Source of the DNA: Zonotrichia leucophrys gambelii
Taxonomy: Eukaryota > Chordata > Aves > Passeriformes > Passerellidae
Length of the DNA stretch: 64,000 nucleotides
Reading direction: 5' to 3'
NCBI RefSeq assembly: GCF_028769735.1
Contig: NC_088171.1
Coordinates: forward strand, 126,068,533-126,132,532
Below are positions 24,448 through 36,375 of this stretch, one piece after another. The notes under the pieces were generated by a model. The model worked only from the letters and a program-made list of their open reading frames with translations, was not told where the DNA came from and searched no databases. Made by a program: the position numbers and the translations under genes. Position 1 is the stretch's first letter; every line of letters starts with the position of its first letter.

Positions 24448-27400
24448 GTAAATTTATTTCAACAATTATAGTTCTCTTTCTATTAAGTATATTTCAGTTG
24501 TATTTACCTCTCAAGGGTATTTGATTTCTTACTCTTGTCCTTTTCTCCACTTCCACACTGCATGTTTTCAATCTGTCAAATTTGTTTCTAACATCTGATA
24601 AAGAATAATGTTTCAAATATTAATACCAGAAACTGCCACAGACATAAAACTCAGAATATTCCTCTTGCTGCACTGATTTTCATTATGCAAAAGTAAAACC
24701 ATTATGATATAATAATAGCTATATTTCTTGTAGAATTTGATGACATTACCATTTAAATCAATGAAACCAACTAGTGCTGCGGCTAAAGCTCATCAAAAAC
24801 ATTTCCCTCTTATCACAAATGGGTGATTTAGATTGCTTACGGGTACACTATCAAAGGTATTAGCAAAAGTGGTTTTAATATGATGTTGTAGAAGAGTAAC
24901 TAGCCAAGGTTCAGTGGCAAGGTTCACTGTAGTACTGTATAGCACAGACATTTGAACAATGATTCAAAACCACCAAAGCACAAATCATGCTTAGTTACCA
25001 TACTAAAAGGTTTTGTATAATACCAGTCACATCCCCAACATCTGCCATTGGTAAATGGTCTGTCTGCTTCAAGAAGTAACCTTGAGAGGCATCCCAGCTC
25101 AAGGGGAAACCACGCCCCATAGCCAGGCTGCTCGGCTGGGACAGCTCAAAGAAGGCCCTTTTAGGCTGTCAGATTTGTGGAATATAGTGTAGTCACAATC
25201 ATGCAATGGGAAAGGGTTGTATGAGATTCCCTGCACCCACAACTTTCTTTGTTCCTTGATAAGTGAGACTTTGAAAAGCTACCTGCTTCTCATGTGTTAA
25301 TTGCATGGTGGGTGTTCCAACATCACCCATGTCAATGCTCCCTGGGCCACTCCTTGCCTTTGTGGCTCTTCAGAGAATAGATTGCATCTAGAGGAGTTCT
25401 TGGCTGTCTGGGCTATGGCTCAGGCCTTTACCTTCTTCAGAGTCTGAACCAAATTCCAACTAGTTTGGTAAAAAGGTTGATCATATGCATCACGTCCCTT
25501 CTATAGGTAGCTAAAGCAAAATTAATAGCAAATCTGTGTGAAACTTTGACACTTTCTTTGCTTTAATTATTTTGTATTGAATTCAACAATGAAAATACTC
25601 AGCAGAAAGTAAAATAAAATCTACAGAAAAAGAACTAAAATTTCTCTGATTAATTTCATCTAGTTTAAACCCAGTTTCAAGTAGCAAGATTAATCAAATA
25701 TGTGACTGTGTGATCTGTGTGATAATATTGATACTATTTAATTTATCATTGTAATTAAACAAGATTTTTCATTGTCCATTTAGATGCCTGTTTTTTCAGT
25801 CCATAGCATCAGGACAGACAAGACTGACTCTTCTATTATCAGCCAAATTAAGCTGACTAGGCTTGTTGAAAAGTTCAGTAGCTATTCTAACAACTTGTAG
25901 CTTTCTGAATGCACTTGTACAGGACTACTTAGAAAATAAAGGACAACCTTTATAATCAATGGCAATGGCTAAAGCAATGTTGTGCCAGAAATCTTATCCA
26001 GCTTACTTTAAAAATCACTAAAACCATGCAAAATTTTGTCTTTTCTATTGAGCTTACCATTCATTGAAATCTTGCATTCAGTGTCTGAGAAACATTATGT
26101 TCTTCATCTCTAAGACAAATGAACAGGTAAAAGATTGTGTTCACTTGATAAATATCAGAGATGTTTGTACTTGAGCAACTTAAGAAAGTCATTAGGGCAC
26201 CACACCCAACAGATACTAATTCCTTGTACCTTCCAAAGCTGCAGTAAATCTAATAACCTGCGACTGAAAAAATGGAGAAAGTAATAAAAGCATGCAAGGA
26301 AATCAAAAATTGTAAGAAACTTCCTGCCATGCCCTTTTGTTATATTTAATATATGCAGTAGCACAGTAGAGGTGTTTGCTGTTCACCCAGTGTTACATGA
26401 GTCATTGGAAGGACCTTGCCTTTGCCCCTCCTCCCCATTTTTCCTGGCAGTCAATTTATCAGAGGAAGATTTCCTAAGTGGTGTTCAGTGTTTTAACTGG
26501 TTTATGACTGACTACATAATGTTTTTCTCATCATTATTTAAATCCGATCCAGTACATATCACATGGGAACCTGCAGAAAATGCAGGCAATGTTATAATGC
26601 ATTTTGTGTCTCTTTCTACTAGATTTTCCTGTCTGTAATTGCACTTTGGTAAAACAAATAAGCAAACTAATTTTATTGCATTCAGATCTATTCCTCTGAA
26701 TCTGCTCTAGATCATTTAGTTCTCAGTTTAAAAATCCTCAAAACTTAAAATCATGAAACTTTTAAAACCTTGTTATAAATAATATTGATAATAATATACT
26801 TAATTTACTGACATTAGAATCCTACGGATTTGATGAAAAAGAGCTTAAAAACAATGGGTTTCTCTTATATTTATCTCATTTTTAAGGAAAGTATGTAGGA
26901 TCAGGAATTTTGTGTCCTGTTCTCAGCTTTGACACTGACCCCATGTGGTAGGCAATGTGTCTCAGAAGATTGAATGTGCAGGTAGAATTATCACCTCTTT
27001 CTGAGGTCAGACCAACAGGTGCCCTTCTTTGACATGTAAGAAAGGAGCATTCCCAACTATTTAAACTTACAAAAATTAAATTATTTCCAATAAAGAAAAA
27101 TATCTGTTGAACAGGCTATATATTCTTCAATGAATCTCTTACTTTTTTCATTGCACCGTGCCATCTGTCTTGACCTGCCTGAAGTCTCAGTCATCATTTA
27201 ATAAAATAGTCATGGTGCTTGATAATTTTGAGACAGCAAATATTTAATTTTCATGGCTCAGGCTCCATCAAAAACATCTGTTTTGCCTCCAACTTAAAAA
27301 CAAAACAAAATCACACACCACTCAGTGAATTTAATCAGAGGTAAACAATGCTGTCAGATCAGGCCAAAAATTCTCTTAGACATGTAAACAAAATATTTGC

Positions 27401-30400
27401 CTAAATAAGATGAACTCTTCTCTGATATAATGTAGTTGACCTTAATATTCAGTATTAGTAGCCTCATTATTTTTATTTAGTCTAAGTAGATCCAAATTAG
27501 CTCCACAGATTTTGCTGGCCCAAAATTTATGAGCATAGAGTCAACCTCTGAGTGAAGTGCAGAAACAAGGACAGCCAAACATCCACCTCTTAGAAGCAAA
27601 CCTGGATTCCTTTACAGGTGAGGACGATGATGACTTCTAAAAAATATCACAGGTTTTTTGCTGTACCTTATGGCTGAAAAAGAAAGATCAGAAATTAATT
27701 GAAGTAACTCAACACTTTAAATAAGAAGATTGATTTTAGTTTCCACCCATGAATATTTTTGCCAGTGTAATTTTAACTAATTCTGGTGTAGCAGCCCTTC
27801 TTTCACTTCCCTGCACGTTGGCTGATTCTGGTAAAATCTGGGTGACTTGCTGAAGGTGCTGCACTGGGTTTTGCTCACCCATCACTTACAACCAACCATC
27901 CCCATCTGTGCACAGGGGAAATAAGCATCAGAGCAGTAACCTAGTATAGACACCAAATCAGCAGTATGAGGTCTGTTGGGAAAGTGATTGATGAGAAGGG
28001 GGACACTGATGTTTTCTAGGCATTCACTGGGACACAGAAATGCTCTGGAAAAGCTCAAGACAGCCATTGGGTCTGTGCTATGGATTTGAGTCTATCAGCT
28101 TAATCATCAAATTCTAAGATTTAACTGAAATTGAGCAATTGTCATGCATGACACATTTTCCCTGGTGTTTCAGTCTTTGAAAATAAATAGTTTTAATTCC
28201 CCTAAAAAGCACTCATTTCACAGGCTTTATCAGTAACCTTGAGCATCAAAAATGCTGAATGGAAAACTCTCAAAGGAAACATTTTTCTGTTGAAATCCTT
28301 CACTCAAGTAAAGAGGTGCAGACATTGAAAAGCCAAAAGATTGTTATTTTTCCATACTAAAAGGCAAAATTGTAAATTCTTTTTTCATTACAAATTGCAG
28401 AGCCACTACAGCTAGTGACTCAATTTCTCCAAAAGGTCTCCATTTTTTTAGTAAATATAAATGTGTACTAAGAAGATTTTCTGCATGATTAATATCAAAA
28501 CATGAAAGGCAGATTGAATTTATCCATACATAGGCATTTACACACCTCAGAAAAGGGAAGTTATTTAGAAGGTGATAGAACTGTAATTGCCATTTCAACA
28601 AAAAAAAAAAAAGCAATCAGTGAGAATAAGACAAGCTCAGTCTGCCAAAATAAAGATTTGGAAGTTAATCAAATACCAACTTATCCAGCTTGTCACGCTG
28701 CTATGTGTGTCTGAAGTTTCCAAATTGTTGTTGCTATTGATATCTAAAATTACACTACAGTTCTGTAGTCTTTCAAAAGAAGCAAAGTGTTTTCCAGACC
28801 AAATAAATAGAGAATGAAAAGGCTAAATTCTTCTCTGCTTCCTCTTTGCAGGGTTATAATAATCCTTTCCCAGCTATTATGAGATTCTGCACCATTTGCA
28901 GACCACAATTTGACCCCAAGTCCAACATTATGCTAACTTTTTTTTTAATTAACGTCTCTTGAAATCCTCAGAAAACCAACATTTTATGCATTACTGTGCA
29001 CTATGCATTCAAATAGGCATTAGGCAGGAAAATAAAAATTAAAAAATTGTTTTAAATAGGACCATCTTTTATTGCCATTTCCACCTGCATCACACTGCCA
29101 CAGCAAGACCTTCACCGATGACAGTTTTAAGCATATAACTCTACATCCTGTATATTCAATTGACTGTCTTAATTCATTATTCTGCCACCATTTAAATATT
29201 AATTTTGCATTGTTTGTCTCATTCCACTCCTACTTCCTATGGTTTACTCTGGGCTTTGCCAGTATCTCTGTCTCATGTTATATGCTTCCAACATCTTCCT
29301 CCAGCACTCCCTCCTTCCCATTTCTTTTCTATTTTTTTTATGCCTTGGTTGCTCAATTGAGTAAAACTTCTGCCTCCAAGTACCTGAAAAATCTCCAATT
29401 GATTAGCCAGAACACTCCTCATCTCAACACATTGAGATTTATTCCTGTCATTGCCTACAATTATTTTGTCTGGAATGGATGGCCTTTGTTTTTTGATACT
29501 TATCTAAACTCTAATTTGGAAATAGTGAGAAAGTTTATTAGGGGCTTTCTGAATAATTACTTTAAGGCAATTCTTCTTGTAAGCTCCTACTTTATTTTAA
29601 AAACACATTTCTAAAATGTAGACATTTTAAACTGCCTCAGGGTACAAGTTTTAGTAGTTCCTTTATGCATTAAACTGTGTGTTCAAAACTGCACCCTTGA
29701 CATTAGTAGGACAGGAACTTTTGCCATGACCATTAATACTAATTGGACCACCTAATCTCACACTAGAGAATTCCTACTCCTCACATTAAGCAGAGATTAA
29801 TTCAGTAGGAATTTTAGTCTACAGCTTTTTTTACACCACCCTGTAACTTAAAAGCATGTTCTCTGTAGCATTCAGATGATAAAGTAGAGTACTTATCATG
29901 AACCATGATAGGACTCAGTTGGGCTTGCTCCTCATGGAGCAGGCATTGTCCCAAGAAACAGAAACACCCAGGGATCTCCAATGAGAGCCACAGCTCTGGG
30001 AATTTGCTATGAATAGCCACTCATATGCAGGGATAAACAAAGGCGTAACATTTTTTTCTCTAGTTTATTTGGCACTAGATCCCAATAAGGTGTTGAGTGT
30101 CCCTCAAGGCACATAGGTATGGGCTGAGGGAACTCTGTGGACAGCATAAGGGAGTGATTCATTACTGTATTTGGATTGGCTTTATCAGCCAAGAGAGAGC
30201 AGGAATGGGGGTTTGGTGGGAACAGTTTCACCATGGTGTAGCAATGTGGTAAAGATTCTGGTAATGATCTGGTAAAATTCTGGTAAAGACTTCAGGGCAG
30301 TGAGGTCTGCTAAAGCACCACCTCCCCACCATCCAACCTCTTCCACATCTGCTTGGAGATCCTGGCCCACGCCACACTCTGCAGAAGACTCCATGCTTCC

Positions 30401-33400
30401 AGCTTCAGATCCCTCCCACTGTCACCAGAAACTGTGCTACTAGTCCCTAAGTCTTTTCCTATTGCTATAAAGGACGTTGCACAGGAAGATTTTGCTGCAA
30501 AAGCAGTCTAGCAGGAGAAAAACACACAGCCTAAAAAAAGTGGGAAGATCCACTTCTTTCCTTCATGGCCCCACTCAAGCTCTCTAATGACCATGCTGAC
30601 TCTATTCCCAAAGTCATTCCTTCAGTCTCACACCTGACCATCATCTCAGCTGCAGTGTGTCCTCACTAGCACTCTCCAAATATTGGATCCTGTCTCCACC
30701 ACTACAATCAAAAGCATTTGTCACAATTCTGCCTGGACTCTGAGAAAGAAAAGATATGATGGTCTAGGGGAGAAATCAGTATCTGATAGGGCTATCTTAT
30801 TATTCCTGCTGATTTTTATTGGACAAACAAGTGAAACAGAGCATTTTAATACAGAGAAGATAGAAGTTTGTTTTCACTGATGACTAAAACAATCATTCTC
30901 ACAAGTACTCACATAAATACTAGCACTTCAAAGCAATTAAGCTGTTCACTGAACAGAAAAACAATTCTGTAATGTTTTTAGCAATTAAAGTATGATTGGC
31001 AGAGTCAAAAACATAATGATTAGGTTTCATCAAGTGAAGAAGGGTTTAAAGAAGGTGCAAGTCATTCTTTTATTTATCTTTTATTAATATTTATCAAACT
31101 GTACAATCACTCTATTTATTAAATGCAGAGAATATTCTATCACTAGTTCATTACAAAAAATTTTGCATCACTGCCATCATTTTGTTTTTCATGTTTTGCA
31201 AGGGTTCCAACTGAAAGCAGCAAAAGTGTGATACACATTCATGTTCCCCTGCTCACACATACTGAACTGAGCATTTACATTTCATATGGGGGCATTAAAC
31301 TAAACCACTTCTATGACTGTTACTGAGTTAGAGATTTTATGCTTTAAATCAAGGGACAAAGTGCAAGGTGTACCTCAAATGAACACAGCTGTGAAGTCAA
31401 TGTGATAGCTAATACAAATTCAGTGTTCCTTGGTAAGCTCTGCTTGTTCTTCATGGCTTCCCACTGATGATGAAGAATGCTGTGTAAAAGCCAACAAATG
31501 TGCATGTCCCCATGGTACCTTACAAATATAAATTACAGTGTTTTTTACTCATTCTGAATGCCTGCTTAAGAGAAAAGGAGGATATTGCCTTGAGTTAGAC
31601 ATAGCTAATAAACAGAATGGCAAATTGCTTTACTACTTTCTGTACTGCATTATGATTTTCCTCATTTTACATAAATATCTAGATCAATAATGGCTAACTA
31701 AGTTTTGGCTATTTTTTGTGTTTGTTCTGCCTTTTTTTTTAAAGCCTGCTCTGCAGGCAGATTCCATTTTTCATCTCTTTGGCTGTCCAGAAAGTGCATT
31801 TCATAATGAAAATAAATTGTTAAAGATGAAACAGAGTATGCTATCCTCGAGGACAAAAGAGCAGCATCTGTAGACGTGGATTCAGAACTCTCAGTTGCAC
31901 AGATAACAGTATTAGGAATGAACATGAGATGTAATGAAAGCAGTTGTGCTACAATTGCAGTTTGAGGTAGCACAAGAATGAGGGCCAGCATTGGGAGTGA
32001 AAGGAGAGTGTACCTGCTGCATTTTAATGGAGCTTGCCATTGTTTTGCAGAAAGTGATGTATGGCAGTCACATAACCTTCTGTCAAAGCATAGTCAGACA
32101 CCAGCAGAAACCTAGAAAGTTGTCAAGCATCAAGTCTCCTACTTAAGAGGAGCCTGCAAGAGATACATGTGCAATTTTACCAAGCAGTGGTCAGCAGTAG
32201 CTTCAGATGCCTCCATTATAGTTATTAAAATGAGAATTCCCGTCCTGAGAATGGGTTTGTCTGGCAAGGAAAAAGAGACAGGAGAGTAAGAGGAAGGACA
32301 CTTGAGGCTTTGGGTTGCAAGTTCACATGTATACATCAACCATCACCTATCCATCCTCTTTGTAGCTGCGTTTTCTGAGAGTTTCTAAGATTGATTTGAT
32401 CATAAAAGCCATCCAGAGCAAAGGACTCTTTAAAAACAGATGCATTTTTTCAGATGAATGTCTTTCATCTGTCTGTATTTTGGATGCTCTTATTTCTTAT
32501 TGTGGGGTAAGCCATACGGTGAAGTCTGTAACAACTATATTCTGTGGGACTTTTCTTTAAGCATTTTCTTAACAAGGTAAGATGTTAATCATGTACATCT
32601 TTTGTGTCATTTAGTCATAGCACATTCCTAATGCTCCCTCCCAAAAACATATGCTGAATTTACCCTCTCATACAGTAAGATTCATTCCTGTACATTTACC
32701 CAGAATGCTCTTCCCATAAACCCTGTGAGAAGGAAACAATTTAATTTTGGCTTTCCCATGTTATATACAATGTGTATAGTTAAAATTAAGTTAATCTAGT
32801 AGAATTTGAATTTGGCAAAAATGCCAGAAGGATTATACTAGAACTATAACAACAGTAGCAATAGCATTTATGGAAGACTGAAATACAGTGTTATGCCTAG
32901 GAAGAGTGTTTCCAATACCTCATGCTCAAAAAGCAATCCAGATAGGGAAAAAAGCAGCAGAAATAATTTCAGATGGAAAATGAACCAATAAATATTCCAT
33001 AAACTCTCTCCATCTTTCTTTCAGAGATTATGATAGCAATTAGGACAGTATATAGAATTTCTTTGATATTGTCTATGGATGCCAAGTCTACATGCTCAGT
33101 TGAGTTATTCAATTCTTAAAATGCATTATGTTCAAATCACACTTTCTAAAGTGGTTTTCTGTTAGAACTACATCAAATGAAAGCCTTATTACTAGCTTAA
33201 ATGTAATTCAGTTCATCCTTGTTGTGTCAGGAGATGTTTTTATATATAAGGGAAAGAAATGAAAAAAATTTTAAAAAGCCCACTAGTCATCATGAGAGTT
33301 TTTTAATATCATCAGCACTGCCAAAAAGGCAGATGATAAATGGCACACTATTCAGAAGAAAGAAATGGGATGAAATTAGCATTGAATTACTCTGTATTAA

Positions 33401-34369
33401 TCATAGCCCTGGATTCCTGTCATTACAGGGAAAATAAAAGTTCGGCTCTTTCAGATTTTAATGTTTCCTCTCAGACTTTACCATTATTTCTAGTGAGAGG
33501 GAAATAGTAAAACCATGTACTGAAGGAAGAGCACAGGAATATTTTGCAGTGGTGGAGTTGCTAAATTTTTATCACTGTTTCCAACCAACAGCAAAGCAGC
33601 ATTGGTGACTTGGGTCCAGATGGTTAGCAACATTAATGTTTCACAATAGCAACCTAATGAAGCTCTTTAGTGCTGTGACAGGTAAAGGCCTGAAAGGTTT
33701 ATGGCAAGGGAAAAAAGCTTTGATAAATAACTTGAAAATCTGCCTCTTATTGCTTTCATAATTGTTGCTTCTTATAATGGCATAATGGAATAGCAAAGCA
33801 TAGTTGAAAAAAAGACTAGAAAAGAGTAACTCTCTTTGGAGCTAATAGGATGTAGAGTGAGATTTTTTTTTTTTTTTTTACTCCTTCTAAGATGAATAGC
33901 TAGTTAAAAACCATTAAGCCCCTCTCACACTTAAGGGAAGAATTTAAAGGTCTTTATTATAGCTAGTCTCTCTAGGGATCAGACCTAAAACATGAGAGAT
34001 GCTCTGTGCAAATAGAGAATAATAGTTTCTGGATGATTTAACTTAAAGAAGAAAATTCTGAGATCTCTCACATGAACTTGTCTCCCTAATCCTGGTTACC
34101 TGTGAAGACCACAAGCACAGATCTGGTGTTCTCTTTGCAGTGAAGGGGAAATCTGATGCCTGACTTCTTCAAAGGTCAGGAGCCCAGTCCTGCAGTGACT
34201 TGGATGTTTCTGGAAAACCAGGTTTCCAGTAAATGGAAATTTTAACATTTTAACATTTTAATTTTAATTGGCTGAAAAGAACATCTGGGAGCTTTTCAGC
34301 CTTTGATCAGAAGTGCACCAGGTTTCATCAGCTGTTTCCTTTTTCAGTTACAAAACAAGATACACTCCA

Positions 34370-34396
34370 CCCCCCCCCCAAAAAAAAAAAAAAAAA
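34370..34396. repeat. Poly-C/poly-A junction (C10 A17)
   Basis: Ten C are followed directly by about 17 A. This is a low-complexity site in the last intron, and length errors are likely in assemblies. Confidence 0.85.
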
Positions 34397-34578
34397 GAGT
34401 GCAGAAAAGATTGGCTGAAAATATTTTTCCTGTCAACATTTTTTTTTAAACTTGGGTTGAAAATTTCGCTTCAAAAAAAAAAGAAACCATCTACTTCTGC
34501 TAACATTCTCTACTGTCAGTTTTCCAAACAGATGCAATTAGGAAAGTGTTGTCAGTTTCCCAGTGGGTAGGTGGAGCT

Positions 34579-34616
34579 GGTGTGCATTATTGGTGTGCAT
34601 TATTGGTGTGCATTAT
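34579..34616. repeat. 13-bp minisatellite, three copies
   Basis: The unit tggtgtgcattat is repeated three times in tandem without change, ending in the diverged tgcttccc. This is a short recent expansion in an intron. Confidence 0.9.
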
Positions 34617-35418
34617 GCTTCCCTGCAGCATCACTCAATGCCTACTTGGAGCTGCTAGCACTAATGGGTCACATAGCAGGACTCAGATATTTAGATGCAA
34701 CCTGCCTCCAGCCTCTTCTGGAAGAACAGACCTTAAAAGTGTTGGCTACACTGGACTTTTGCATTTTCACGATGTGGCTGATAAAGCAACAAAAGATCCC
34801 AAAGGATATTTAGTTATATCCTATGGCAGGTACACAAAAACAATAGCAAAATAGGCAAAGTAAAAGGGAAACTACTGAGGAAAAATCCATCAATCTGGTA
34901 ACCGTAGGCATTGCTGAAAGCACACAGCCAATGGAAATGGAGTAAGCTATATAAATAGCATGATGGGACTGAAGCAAAGAATTCTACATGCAATTTATTT
35001 AGATTGAATGCTATTATGCAAATAAAGCACTTCATTGCAAAGCCGCCAAGATACATTATTCTATTTCCTGCTGCTAAAATAGAAATTATTCAGGAGTTGT
35101 TTGCATAGCATTATTGAGGGGAGCTATACTTCAGCTTCAATAGCTCTAGTTTGATTTGCTGTTATTATTTTGGGCCATACAGTCAACTCAAGACTGTTGC
35201 ACAGTCCTGACTGCCCACTGCTGCAGGAGCACTATTCTTCTTTTAACCTTTGATGGTTTAAGGTGGGAAAGCATTATAGACATTGATATTTGCTTGATTT
35301 GTGAAAAAAGTCAAGTCATAGTCCTCTTGGCTCTTTTCCCAGCTGTCTTGGTTTCTTTTTGAGGTTCTCTTGGAAGAAATTCTATGCTTTCGTACTAAAG
35401 CAAACATTTCGTTCTCAG

Positions 35419-35436
35419 TTTCTACAGATCAAGTGA
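35419..35436 (+). CDS. RALYL: RALYL terminal coding exon (FLQIK stop)
   Basis: After the 3' splice site tttcgttctcag the sequence reads ttt cta cag atc aag tga, which is F-L-Q-I-K-stop. It continues phase 0 from the exon ending at 19003. FLQIK is the C-terminus of vertebrate RALYL as I know it, so the identification is firm despite only 18 coding bases. The 16.4-kb intron before it and its tiny size make it easy for gene finders to miss. The 3' UTR follows directly. Confidence 0.93.
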   Translation, partial: FLQIK

Positions 35437-35936
35437 TGAAATGTTATGTGTGAACCCCCTGAAGGCTGAGAAGAGAAACTCTGACTTCCCCACAGAAAAT
35501 TGTGAACTGCAGTTTCTTACTGGCTGACAACACCTTTGACTCAATTTGTATGAAACTCAATTTACTTATTAAAATGGACATTATTGTTCAAATATTAGAA
35601 ACTCCATTTCTTATATGTTCTAAGCTGTACAATTGTCAGATTTTTATGGTTTAGATTGTAAATGTGGTTTTCTCTGGCTAATTATTGGTATTATTTTTTT
35701 AATTTTGATGTCTTAAAGGCCAATGTACTGTATCATAATAATATGAAGGACGTATTTAACAGGTGTGGAAAACACTGTATACAAATGTATATTTCTAAAA
35801 GCTATTTTTATGATTAGCACGTTTACTGTTTTACCATATTTAGAGTCAGGTGATATTGCACTTCTTTGCTTACTGCTTAGTTCAAACAAGACCATTTTGA
35901 TCAGTGCCACAATTAAATACATTGTATGGTATTTCC
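35437..35936 (+). other. RALYL: RALYL 3' UTR (proximal form, end approximate)
   Basis: AT-rich sequence follows the stop codon directly. The first plausible polyadenylation signal is ATTAAA at 35912-35917, about 475 nt after the stop. A stronger AATAAA lies at 36370-36375 and another at 38502-38507, so longer UTR forms are possible. Transcript ends cannot be decided from sequence alone. Confidence 0.6.
35912..35917 (+). promoter_or_regulatory. RALYL: Candidate polyadenylation signal ATTAAA
   Basis: This is the most common variant hexamer, placed about 475 nt after the RALYL stop codon and followed by a T-rich stretch within about 30-45 bases. It is chosen as proximal site only because it is the first candidate. 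Confidence 0.45.
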
Positions 35937-36369
35937 CATTATTTTATTCAATTTATTTGTCATTGGAAATAATTACATTTGGTAATAGAATAGCTTCTAA
36001 AAAGTGAAAATGTCAAAATAAGAGAGCAATTCTTGATAAACTGTAAATTGCATCCTCCTGTAAATCCTCTTCTTCAGATAAGCCCTCTCTGTGATACCAT
36101 TCATCAGATAGTTGTTACAGCTGTTCTTACAAATCTTTAAAGGCAGTTTGTTGCTACCATATGGAAAGTCAGTCAGCCTCCTGTCTAGCCAGAAAAATTA
36201 CTTATAGCCTGCCAATATCTGACAGCCTGAGTTAGTCTACTTATTACTTTTTGGGTTCTTTTCTGGCAGTAGTCTTTCCAACCACAAAATCCTAAGGCCC
36301 TCCTAAAAGCCTGAAGTTGGAATAATTAATTATTACAGATGTGGGGAGAATCCCAGTATAGAATTTTAT

Positions 36370-36375
36370 AATAAA
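36370..36375 (+). promoter_or_regulatory. Candidate distal polyadenylation signal AATAAA
   Basis: A canonical hexamer lies about 930 nt after the RALYL stop codon, in ttataataaatcat. It could end a longer 3' UTR. Confidence 0.3.

Larger units (their letters stand above)
19004..35418 (+). other. RALYL: RALYL last intron, 16.4 kb
   Basis: The intron starts gtaagg, ends tttcgttctcag, and is phase 0 at both sides. It contains a possible 45-nt cassette exon (24403-24447), a strong hairpin (21147-21216), a (TA)9 run (23043-23060), homopolymer tracts (33868-33884, 34370-34396) and a 13-bp triple repeat (34579-34616). A 20.5-20.9 kb stretch is richer in GC than its surroundings but matches nothing I know. 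I see no nested gene. Open frames up to 180 codons (29072-29614) have no ATG near their start and reflect pyrimidine-rich composition. Confidence 0.78.

Noticed and set aside
27545..27645. Short frame ending LEANLDSFTGEDDDDF-stop, reminiscent of an acidic protein C-terminus
   Set aside because: Only about 33 codons are open, there is no convincing splice acceptor, and no known protein could be assigned. Likely chance.
29072..29614. Longest open frame of the window, 180 codons, on the + strand in the last RALYL intron
   Set aside because: It begins at TTG with no early ATG, is dominated by Phe/Leu/Ser/Tyr from a pyrimidine-rich region, and shows no domain. Probably compositional.
36061..36085. 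tcttcttcagataagc, considered as an alternative RALYL terminal exon
   Set aside because: It does not encode FLQIK; the exact match is at 35419-35436.
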